Shown: piece by piece, positions 1-5,672 of the stretch
Layout: each line of letters starts with the position of its first letter
How positions within the stretch are numbered: position 1 is the stretch's first letter
Source: Bacillota bacterium
GTDB lineage: Bacteria; Bacillota; Dethiobacteria; DTU022; JAAZDU01
Assembly: GCA_012512665.1 (NCBI GenBank)
Contig: JAAZDU010000254.1
Span: 1-9,860 of the forward strand
Length of the DNA: 9,860 nt
Reading direction: 5' to 3'
The notes under the pieces: generated by a model
Database searches by the model: none
Told to the model about the DNA's origin: nothing
The model's input: only the letters and a program-made list of their open reading frames with translations
Program-made: the position numbers and the translations under genes

Positions 1-49
1 AGCAATAATTAAATTAAATAATTTAAAAAATTAGCTAAGTAAATCATAG

Positions 50-92
50 ATCACGGGAGCCGGCTGCAGGCAGCTTTAAAACCGACCGTGAT
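50..92. repeat. Inverted repeat upstream of the riboswitch promoter
   Basis: ATCACGG (50-56) and CCGTGAT (86-92) are perfect complements. The interval contains a smaller GCTG/CAGC hairpin, so the whole can form a branched stem. It is followed by TTTGGAAAAATC rather than a clean U-run, so it is at best a weak terminator for an unseen upstream gene. It could also be an operator. The function is not known. Confidence 0.35.
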
Positions 93-119
93 TTGGAAAA
101 ATCTTGATATTTTCACGGC

Positions 120-148
120 TTGACGCTTGCTGCCTAAAATGGTAGTAT
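120..148 (+). promoter_or_regulatory. Sigma-A promoter for the riboswitch-led B12 operon
   Basis: The -35 box TTGACG (120-125, five of six consensus bases) and the -10 box TAGTAT (143-148) are separated by exactly 17 bp. The 25 bases before the -35 box are AT-rich, as in an UP element. Transcription would start near 155, about 40 bases before the first riboswitch helix, which fits the usual arrangement. Confidence 0.7.
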
Positions 149-193
149 ATGTTCATAGCAAGTTTAAAAGCTTAAAAAATTTAAATATCTTTT

Positions 194-336
194 GGTGCGA
201 AGCAAGGAACCAGGTGAAAATCCTGGGCGGTCGCGCCACTGTAATCGGATAGGGCGGTTTCCAGAGAGCCACTGGGCCCTGGGCCTGGGAAGGCGGAAAA
301 CCGTTTAAGTCGAAAGCCAGGATACTTGCCCGCACC
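194..336 (+). promoter_or_regulatory. Cobalamin (vitamin B12) riboswitch
   Basis: The closing helix P1 is formed by GGTGCG (194-199) and CGCACC (331-336). Inside are the conserved core blocks of the cobalamin family: GGTGAAAATCC at 213-223, a GC-rich segment ending in GCCACTGTAA at 235-244, and the B12-box strand AAGCCAGGATACTTGCC at 314-330. Riboswitches of this family bind adenosylcobalamin or a related corrinoid and shut down downstream genes when the vitamin is plentiful. Here the output is probably transcriptional, because an intrinsic terminator follows at 407-445 and the first start codon lies after it. The downstream B12-type ECF transporter agrees with the assignment. Confidence 0.93.
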
Positions 337-339
337 ATG

Positions 340-373
340 GCACTGGATCTTCTTCGCAAGAAAGAAGAGGTGC
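340..373 (+). promoter_or_regulatory. Linker hairpin between riboswitch and terminator, possible antiterminator part
   Basis: GCAC (340-343) can pair with GTGC (370-373), and CTTCTT (349-354) with AAGAAG (362-367), giving a hairpin directly after P1. The stretch TCTTCGC (351-357) is also a copy of the terminator's inner left arm and is perfectly complementary to GCGAAGA (422-428). Pairing between 351-357 and 422-428 would open the inner half of the terminator. The structure is seen in the sequence; its switching role is inferred. Confidence 0.4.
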
Positions 374-406
374 TCAAATAGGTTTATATTGCTTTTTTTG
401 ATAACA

Positions 407-445
407 AGCCTCGGCATCTTCGCGAAGAGCCGGGGCTTTTTCCTT
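407..445 (+). terminator. Intrinsic terminator, expression platform of the B12 riboswitch
   Basis: A nine-base-pair stem pairs AGCCTCGGC (407-415) with GCCGGGGCT (429-437), with one T-G wobble. TCTTC/GAAGA extends it inside, and the hairpin is followed by TTTTTCCTT. This is a canonical rho-independent terminator sitting between the riboswitch and the first coding sequence, so B12 binding most likely stops transcription here. Confidence 0.88.
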
Positions 446-469
446 ATGTTTCTATGGGGTGTGTTGCTG

Positions 470-628
470 ATGGAAGAAAAGAGCAGGCCACAGGAGCGCT
501 TAAATGAGAAGGAAATTAAGCTGATAAAATTGCTGCGTGCCATGCACTCCGGGGAGGTCCGCATTATTGTCCAGGATAAACTCCCCATTCGGGTTGAGGA
601 ATTACACAGGTCCATAGAATTGAAGTAA
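470..628 (+). CDS. Small YezD-like (DUF2292) protein
   Basis: This encodes 52 residues. ATG 470 was chosen because GGGGTG (456-461) lies eight bases upstream. Longer readings of the same frame start inside the riboswitch or terminator and cannot be translated independently. The protein is charged, with an N-terminal helix (about residues 11-25) followed by a segment around residues 27-36 with the core GEVRIIVQD. That matches the G-x-V-x-I-I-V-Q-D pattern I associate with the DUF2292/YezD family, whose members are usually 50-60 residues and of unknown molecular function. It has no signal peptide or membrane segment and should be cytoplasmic. It is the first gene after the riboswitch terminator and so probably B12-repressed. 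The family call rests on one short motif. Confidence 0.72.
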   Translation: MEEKSRPQERLNEKEIKLIKLLRAMHSGEVRIIVQDKLPIRVEELHRSIELK

Positions 629-683
629 TATATTTAAGCTGACTGGAGAAAACCGGAGGCCATTTTAAAGGTGGTGGTAATGT

Positions 684-773
684 ATGCATAAAAAAGAGCG
701 GGAGCTGCTTTATTACAAAGATCTTGAAAGCCGGGAGAAACGGCTTATTGATTACATTCGCGCAATTGGTTAG
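684..773 (+). CDS. Possible 29-residue micro-protein
   Basis: The frame opens at ATG 684 and closes at TAG 771-773. AAGGTGG (668-674) lies nine bases upstream as a plausible ribosome binding site. The product is highly charged and probably a single amphipathic helix, rich in Lys, Glu and Arg, with a paired Tyr at residues 10-11. It has no signal peptide. It lies between the YezD-like gene and the DUF4430 lipoprotein gene in the same direction, so it would be part of the same transcript. I do not recognise a family. It could be a real small protein, a leader peptide for the next gene, or a chance frame; the ribosome binding site and the coding-like composition favour the first two. Confidence 0.4.
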   Translation: MHKKERELLYYKDLESREKRLIDYIRAIG

Positions 774-825
774 TTATACAAAACGGGCTCCCTACCCGCA
801 TTAGTGAGTATAAACGCTCTATAAA

Positions 826-849
826 GCTATGAAAGCTGTTTTCTATAGC
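826..849 (+). other. Intercistronic hairpin before the lipoprotein gene
   Basis: GCTATGAAA (826-834) pairs with TTTTCTATAGC (839-849) over nine base pairs with one bulged T. No U-run follows, so it does not look like a terminator. It could be an RNA-processing or stability element in the 152-base gap between the micro-ORF and the lipoprotein gene. No other gene is visible in that gap. Confidence 0.35.
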
Positions 850-889
850 AGCAGGAGATAAATTTAAGATGTCGCTGCAATCCGCAGTT

Positions 890-895
890 TATAAT
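890..895 (+). promoter_or_regulatory. Isolated consensus -10 box, possible internal promoter
   Basis: A perfect TATAAT (890-895) lies 31 bases before the lipoprotein start codon, but no acceptable -35 box is present 16-18 bp upstream. An internal promoter would let the transporter genes escape the riboswitch in part. The evidence is one hexamer in an AT-rich gap, so this is tentative. Confidence 0.22.
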
Positions 896-925
896 TAGAG
901 TTTAGCTTGCCTGGAGGTTAAAAGA

Positions 926-1690
926 ATGAGATTATATCAAAAAAGCGCTTACTTTTTGTTGTGCCTTCTTTTTTTAATTGTCTTGGCTTTTGCCGGCTGT
1001 GCTTCCTCGGCTTCCCCGGAGGGCCCTCAGCCTGAAGGAGAAGAGGCGGCCCAGCAGGAAATTGAAGAGCCAGATGAGCAGTTGTTAACAGGCGGCGAAG
1101 AGGAAGCCGGCGACGAAAGCGGTGAGGAGAGCGGGGAGGCAAAAGAGACCGCACCAGCAGAGGAAGCCGGTGAAGAGCAAACGGTGAGCAACCCGGCTAA
1201 CGGCGGTGAGGCCGCCACCGAAAATTATAAAAGCGGGCAGGAAAAGGCTGCCGCCAGGCAGGAAGAAACGGCTGCTGTAGAAAGCGCTGAACCGGAGGAT
1301 ACAAAAGAGCCCAAAAGTATTGCGGTGACCGTGGCCATTGAAGGGCCACCAGAAGTAGGGACTATTTTAGAGGCCACAGCTGTGAAGTTTAAAGAGGGTG
1401 ATACCGTGCTGGATCTCCTGATACGCGTAGCCCAGCAGGAGGGGATTCAGGTGGAATACAGGGGGCGCGGCAGCACAGCTTACTTGGAGGGGATTGCCAA
1501 CATTTACGAATTTGACTACGGCCCGGAAAGCGGCTGGCTATACGCCGTGAATGGAAATATACCCCAGCGCAGCTTTGGAGCATGGAAGGTGGAAGAAGGA
1601 GACCGCATTGAATGGTTTTACACCGAAAAATCTGGAAGAGACCTGGATCTAAACTCTGAAAAAGGCAGCGCAGGGGGCGGCAATGATTAA
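926..1690 (+). CDS. DUF4430 (transcobalamin C-terminal-like) lipoprotein, putative B12-capture protein
   Basis: This encodes 254 residues. GGAGG (913-917) lies eight bases before ATG 926. Residues 1-24 form a lipoprotein signal peptide with lipobox FAGC, so Cys25 would be lipidated and the protein anchored on the outer face of the membrane. Residues 26-130 are a low-complexity linker rich in Glu, Ala, Gly and Pro. Residues about 130-236 look like a DUF4430 domain: a GDTVLDLL segment (158-165), then SGWLYAVNG (202-210), and an acidic GDRIEWFY strand near 225-232. DUF4430 resembles the C-terminal domain of animal transcobalamin and intrinsic factor. The gene overlaps the EcfT gene by eight bases and lies downstream of a B12 riboswitch, so an extracellular corrinoid-binding role is a sound inference but is not shown by the sequence. 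Another small-molecule or surface role remains possible. Confidence 0.85.
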   Translation: MRLYQKSAYFLLCLLFLIVLAFAGCASSASPEGPQPEGEEAAQQEIEEPDEQLLTGGEEEAGDESGEESGEAKETAPAEEAGEEQTVSNPANGGEAATENYKSGQEKAAARQEETAAVESAEPEDTKEPKSIAVTVAIEGPPEVGTILEATAVKFKEGDTVLDLLIRVAQQEGIQVEYRGRGSTAYLEGIANIYEFDYGPESGWLYAVNGNIPQRSFGAWKVEEGDRIEWFYTEKSGRDLDLNSEKGSAGGGND

Positions 1691-2570
1691 CAGGGGCAGC
1701 GGCTTTTCTTCCCTTCACCCCTGGCTATGCTTTTTCTATTTCCTGGCCCTTCTTCTCTTTGCCATGCTCTTTAAGCATCCTTTTTACTTGGCAAGCTTAC
1801 TATTCTGTACAATTATATTCAATTTTTTCCTGGACAGGGGAGAGAGCTTAAAAAAGAAGGCCAAATTTTACCTGCTGATAGCCGCTATTGTTATTGTGCT
1901 CAACCCTCTTTTTTCCCAGCGCGGGGCGACCATTTTGTTTTATTTAGGACACAGGCCGGTTACCCTTGAATCCATGATTTACGGAGTGCTCTTTGCCCTC
2001 ATCCTCTTGAGCATTATGTTTGTTTTTCTGGCATATAACCTGGTCATCAGCCCTGACCGCTTTCTTTATTTGTTTTCCTCCTTTGCTCCCAGGACGGCTT
2101 TTATCATTACGGTAACTTTGCGCTTTATCCCTCTCCTGCAGCACAGGCTGCGAGAGATCATCTCTGTCCAGAAAGCCATAGGCGGGGGTGAAGGGGAAAG
2201 CAAAAAGCAAAAGGCCAAGGAAGCCATGGAGGTGCTCAATATCCTGGTCACCTGGTCCCTGGAGTCAGCGCTGCAAAAGGCCATCTCCATGCGGGCAAGA
2301 GGGTACGGCAGTGGCAAGAGGAGTTCTGCCGTTGCCTTCTCCTTTGACAAAAGGGACCTTTTTTGCATGTCTTTCATGGCTGTGACAGGCGGCCTTGCTC
2401 TGCTGGGAGGGTTTTTTGGCTATGGCACCTTTACGGTCTACCCTTCCCTGGAGGCGAAATACCCGCTCTTTAATTGGCATTTTATATTTTTTTTGTTGTT
2501 TATCTCTTTTCCGATCTTCATGGAAAGCAGGGAATGGATATGGTGGCGCTTTATCAGATCCAAGATCTAA
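1683..2570 (+). CDS. ecfT: ECF transporter transmembrane subunit EcfT (CbiQ/EcfT family)
   Basis: This encodes 295 residues. ATG 1683 follows AGGGGG (1672-1677) and overlaps the stop of the lipoprotein gene, implying translational coupling. Hydrophobic segments lie near residues 15-50, 62-75, 98-122, 228-247 and 264-280. The long cytoplasmic helical region between them (about 145-210) is the coupling domain of EcfT proteins, which joins the ATPases to the S component. The second family motif is present as RARGYG (residues 204-209, A205-R206-G207). At the expected first Ala-Arg-Gly position, after LRFIP (146-150), the sequence reads KAIGGG (164-169), so the Arg is replaced by Ile. The length and layout fit the family (usually 240-300 residues). 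With the ATPase and S subunits next door it should power B12 import. Confidence 0.9.
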   Translation: MINRGSGFSSLHPWLCFFYFLALLLFAMLFKHPFYLASLLFCTIIFNFFLDRGESLKKKAKFYLLIAAIVIVLNPLFSQRGATILFYLGHRPVTLESMIYGVLFALILLSIMFVFLAYNLVISPDRFLYLFSSFAPRTAFIITVTLRFIPLLQHRLREIISVQKAIGGGEGESKKQKAKEAMEVLNILVTWSLESALQKAISMRARGYGSGKRSSAVAFSFDKRDLFCMSFMAVTGGLALLGGFFGYGTFTVYPSLEAKYPLFNWHFIFFLLFISFPIFMESREWIWWRFIRSKI

Positions 2571-4219
2571 GCTTTGCTTATGCCGGTGAAGGGCAGAATG
2601 TCTTGCAGGAAATAAGTTTAACCTTGCAAAGAGGCGAATTTGCCCTTTTCTGCGGACCCACGGGCTCCGGCAAAACATCCCTGCTGCGCTTGCTAAAAAA
2701 AGAAGTGCAGCCTGCGGGCGCAATCTCCGGCTCTATACTCTACGAGGGCTCCCCCTTGGAAAAACTGGGGAGGCGCAGGGGAGCAGAAGAGATCGCCATG
2801 GTGTTCCAGGATCCCGATGAGCAGATAGTGATGGAGACTGTTTGGCAGGAGCTTACTTTTGCTATGGAGAACATGGGATATGAAACGGGGAGCATCCAGA
2901 GGCGGCTGGCCGAAGTGGCCAGTTATTTTGGCATGGAAAGCTGGCTGCATAAACATGTCCATGAGCTTTCCGGGGGGCAGAAGCAATTATTAAACCTGGC
3001 TGCCGTGGTGATGCTGCGCCCCAAGGTTCTCCTGCTGGACGAGCCGACTGCCCAGTTGGACCCGGTGGCGGCGAAAAACTTTCTGCAGACTGTTTGCCGC
3101 ATCAACCAGGAGTTTTCTACTGCAGTTATTCTTTGTGAGCACCGCCTGGAGGAGCTTTTTCCCCTGGCCACCAGGGTGCTGATGCTTGATGGCGGCAGGG
3201 TAAAATACCAGGGCTCCCCTGCAGAAGTTATCCGAGAGGTCTGGCGCCAAAAAGACGAGCGCTTCCTGGAGTACCTGCCTTCAGTGAGCCGCCTCTTCCT
3301 TTCCCTGAACGGCAGGCTGGGCAAAGGGCCGGGCAAAAATATAAAAGAGCTTCCCTTGACCGTGAGGGAGGCCAGATCCTGGCTTGAGGAAAGCGATCTC
3401 AAATTAAATATGAATCCCCCCGGTAAGCGAGATAATCGAGAAGGGGAAAAACCGGCTCAAGCGCTGCTCTCCTGCCGGGAGATATACTTTCAATACGACA
3501 GGAACCAGCCCATGGTATTAAAAAATTTTTCCTGCGGCGTGCAAAAAGGGGAGTGCTATGCCCTCCTGGGAGGGAACGGTTCGGGGAAGACCACCCTTTT
3601 AAAAACCATAGCGGGGATCTTAAAGCCCCAGCGGGGCAAGATCATTTTTGAGGGCAAAAACCTTTTCAAAATGAGGCTGGGGGAGAGAAGAGCCCGCATC
3701 GGCTATCTTGCGCAAAGCCCATCCTTGTATTTTAACCGGGATACAGTTGAAGCCCAGCTCAAGGATAGAGCAAGAAAGCTGGGCCTTGGCGCGTCCAGCC
3801 AAAAACTGGAAGAAACCATCAACTTTTTTAACCTGGAAAGTGTTATGAAAAAACATCCTTACGACCTAAGCGGAGGGCAGCAGCAAAAAGTAGCCCTGGC
3901 CCTGGTGCTGATGTCGGAGCCGGAACTCATCCTGCTGGACGAACCCACCAAGGGCTTAGATCCCCTCTGGAAGCTGCAGCTGGCAGGGATGCTGTCCGCT
4001 TTGCAGAAGCGGGGAAAAACAATCTTGATGGTCAGCCACGATATTGAGTTTGTGGCCAGGTTTGCCCAAAAATGCGCCCTTTTGTTTGACGGCCGGGCCA
4101 TTGCACCCGATACACCGCACAATTTTTTCAGCCAAAATTATTTCTATACTACAGCCATCCATAGGGCAGTGGGGGATAAATTCCCTCGGATTGTAAATAT
4201 TGAGGATGTGAGCATTTAA
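2540..4219 (+). CDS. Fused ECF transporter ATPase (EcfA-EcfA' double ABC protein)
   Basis: This encodes 559 residues from ATG 2540, chosen because AGGGA (2529-2533) lies six bases upstream; ATG 2534 would leave almost no spacing. Longer frames start deep inside ecfT. It overlaps ecfT by 31 bases. Two complete ABC ATPase halves are visible. Half 1: Walker A GPTGSGKTS (39-47), Q-loop Gln90, signature LSGGQ (143-147), Walker B with catalytic Glu168, switch His201. Half 2: Walker A GGNGSGKTT (344-352), signature LSGGQ (443-447), Walker B with Glu468, switch His500. A linker near 260-305 joins them. Both sites look catalytically competent. Most ECF systems encode two separate ATPases (EcfA1, EcfA2); here they are one polypeptide. 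It would sit on the inner membrane face bound to EcfT and hydrolyse ATP to drive import. Confidence 0.93.
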   Translation: MVALYQIQDLSFAYAGEGQNVLQEISLTLQRGEFALFCGPTGSGKTSLLRLLKKEVQPAGAISGSILYEGSPLEKLGRRRGAEEIAMVFQDPDEQIVMETVWQELTFAMENMGYETGSIQRRLAEVASYFGMESWLHKHVHELSGGQKQLLNLAAVVMLRPKVLLLDEPTAQLDPVAAKNFLQTVCRINQEFSTAVILCEHRLEELFPLATRVLMLDGGRVKYQGSPAEVIREVWRQKDERFLEYLPSVSRLFLSLNGRLGKGPGKNIKELPLTVREARSWLEESDLKLNMNPPGKRDNREGEKPAQALLSCREIYFQYDRNQPMVLKNFSCGVQKGECYALLGGNGSGKTTLLKTIAGILKPQRGKIIFEGKNLFKMRLGERRARIGYLAQSPSLYFNRDTVEAQLKDRARKLGLGASSQKLEETINFFNLESVMKKHPYDLSGGQQQKVALALVLMSEPELILLDEPTKGLDPLWKLQLAGMLSALQKRGKTILMVSHDIEFVARFAQKCALLFDGRAIAPDTPHNFFSQNYFYTTAIHRAVGDKFPRIVNIEDVSI

Positions 4220-4902
4220 TGATAGCTAGGTTTAAAAAAATCGGCCTGGTACTGCTATGCCTGCTGGCGGCTGCTTTATCAGTTGTTTTTTGGAGCGAAG
4301 GTTATTATCTCCCCCTCAGCCTCCTGCTCATCGTTCTTTCTTTAATCTTCCTCTTTGTTCGCTTTGAAAAAAAGCATATAACGCCCGAGGCGGTGGTTAT
4401 GATTGCTGCTTTGGCCGGCATCGCCGCTGTTAGCCGGCTGCCTTTTGCTTCTTTACCCAGTGTACAGCCTACATCATTTGTAGTTATCGTATCTGCCCTG
4501 GTTTTTGGCCCTGAAGTGGGCTTTATGGTGGGCAGCGCGGCAGCCCTGGTATCAAACCTCGTCCTCGGCCAGGGTCCGTGGACCCCCTGGCAGATGTTGG
4601 CCTGGGGCTTGATGGGTTTGTCAGCGGGCTATTTAAAGAGCAGTGCACTCATGAGAAGCAGGGCAGGCAGAAGCGCTTTCGGTTTTATCTGGGGCTTTCT
4701 TTTTGGCTGGTTCACGAACCTAAGCTTTATCCTGTCGTTTTTTGGCTCCTTTAGCTGGGAATTTTTTCTCACCACATATGCTGCCAGCTTTTATTTTGAT
4801 CTCGCCCATGCCCTTTCCAATGCTTTTTTTATCATTTTATTTTCAAAGCAGTGGCAGAAAATTTTATCACGGATAAGTGTAAAATATAAAATTTTTTATT
4901 AA
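4219..4902 (+). CDS. ECF transporter substrate-binding (S) component, probably cobalamin-specific (CblT/CbrT type)
   Basis: This encodes 227 very hydrophobic residues. Its ATG shares one base with the ATPase stop (TAATG), so translation is probably coupled. Two N-terminal membrane segments (about 8-26 and 30-48) precede the core of roughly six helices. The core contains QPTSF (83-87), SALVFGP (92-98), a small-residue helix AALVSN (108-113) and GQGPWTPWQM (117-126), features I associate with ECF S components. S components bind the vitamin in the membrane and dock on EcfT. The B12 assignment comes from the riboswitch and the DUF4430 neighbour, with some support from the core motifs. The extra N-terminal helix pair is longer than a minimal S component. 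A different vitamin cannot be fully excluded. Confidence 0.82.
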   Translation: MIARFKKIGLVLLCLLAAALSVVFWSEGYYLPLSLLLIVLSLIFLFVRFEKKHITPEAVVMIAALAGIAAVSRLPFASLPSVQPTSFVVIVSALVFGPEVGFMVGSAAALVSNLVLGQGPWTPWQMLAWGLMGLSAGYLKSSALMRSRAGRSAFGFIWGFLFGWFTNLSFILSFFGSFSWEFFLTTYAASFYFDLAHALSNAFFIILFSKQWQKILSRISVKYKIFY

Positions 4903-4908
4903 GTATGA

Positions 4909-4975
4909 AGCCATCCTTACTTGTTCCTGCTAGTTTGGTTTTTATTATTTTTGTATTTTAAAGGAAAGGGTGGCT
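4909..4975. repeat. Long-loop inverted repeat between the transporter operon and the regulator genes
   Basis: AGCCATCCTT (4909-4918) pairs with AAGGGTGGCT (4966-4975) over ten base pairs with one T-G wobble, around a 47-base AT-rich loop. TTCCTG follows, so it is not a standard terminator. The loop contains TATTAT (4943-4948), 16 bp after TTGTTC (4921-4926), a weak promoter candidate for the response regulator gene. The arms therefore bracket a possible promoter. The role is unknown. Confidence 0.4.
4921..4948 (+). promoter_or_regulatory. Weak candidate promoter for the two-component genes
   Basis: TTGTTC (4921-4926) and TATTAT (4943-4948) are 16 bp apart. The -10 box matches five of six consensus bases and the -35 box three. 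It lies about 70 bases before the response regulator start codon, and the T-rich surroundings make chance matches likely. Confidence 0.28.
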
Positions 4976-5020
4976 TTCCTGTTGTATTATGAGCTTGAGA
5001 TGATCTTATGAGGTGAGCCT

Positions 5021-5671
5021 ATGAGCACAATTTTAATTATTGAAGACGAGGAGCCTATCCGCGAATTAGTTAAGTTGAACCTGTCTTTGGCCGGTTATGA
5101 AACATTAGAGGCCTCTGATGGAGAAGAGGGGCTTCAACTTATAAACAATGAAAAGATAGACTTGATAATTTTAGACCTGATGCTTCCCCAGTATGACGGA
5201 TTTGATCTTTTGCCAGCGATTGTCAAAAAAGATATTCCTACCATTATACTGACCGCAAAAGATAGGCTGCAGGATAAAATTAAGGGTTTAGAGATGGGCG
5301 CGGACGACTATATAACCAAGCCATTTGAAGCCGTGGAGCTGTTGGCCCGTATTAAGTCTGTTTTAAGGCGAACAGGGAAAGAAAAGTCAAAGGTAGTCAT
5401 CGGCGATGTAGAAATATATTTGGAACAGCGCAAAGTTCTAAAGAATGGCAAAGAAGTAGAGCTGACTTATAAAGAATTTGATCTACTCCGCATATTGATT
5501 GAAAATAAGGGTTGTGCTTTATCCAGGGAAAGGTTGTTGGAATTAGTATGGGGCTATGATTTTGAGGGTAATACCAGGACGGTGGACATGCATATCCAAC
5601 GCATTAGAAGCAAATTAGGAATAAAAAAAATTAAAACCATATATAAGGTTGGCTACCGATTGGAGGATTAG
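5021..5671 (+). CDS. OmpR/PhoB-family response regulator
   Basis: This encodes 216 residues, with GAGGTGA (5010-5016) before ATG 5021. The N-terminal receiver domain (about 2-115) has the acidic pair Glu8-Asp9, phospho-acceptor Asp52 (in ILDLMLP), Thr78 and Lys100 (in TKPF). The C-terminal winged-helix DNA-binding domain (about 120-214) shows LTYKEFDLL and the VDMHIQRIRSKL recognition-helix region. This is the full length of the family. The sensor kinase gene starts one base after its stop, so they form a standard two-component pair. When phosphorylated it should bind direct repeats about 11 bp apart; such repeats occur at 7073-7092. The signal and the specific ortholog name cannot be read from the sequence. 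Confidence 0.95.
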   Translation: MSTILIIEDEEPIRELVKLNLSLAGYETLEASDGEEGLQLINNEKIDLIILDLMLPQYDGFDLLPAIVKKDIPTIILTAKDRLQDKIKGLEMGADDYITKPFEAVELLARIKSVLRRTGKEKSKVVIGDVEIYLEQRKVLKNGKEVELTYKEFDLLRILIENKGCALSRERLLELVWGYDFEGNTRTVDMHIQRIRSKLGIKKIKTIYKVGYRLED

Positions 5672-5672
5672 C

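Noticed and set aside
326..469. In-frame upstream extension of the YezD-like gene to ATG 326.
   Set aside because: It would be encoded by the end of the riboswitch aptamer and the terminator stem; ATG 470 has a proper ribosome binding site.
181..615. Minus-strand open frame of 144 codons.
   Set aside because: It runs antisense through the riboswitch, terminator and YezD-like gene and has no protein-like features of its own.
748..780. TTGATT and TATACA as a promoter for the lipoprotein gene.
   Set aside because: The spacer is 21 bp, too long for a standard promoter.
2474..2539. Longer N-terminus for the fused ATPase starting at 2474.
   Set aside because: The added residues are the shifted-frame reading of the ecfT C-terminal membrane segment, and no ribosome binding site precedes it; the ABC domain begins normally after ATG 2540.
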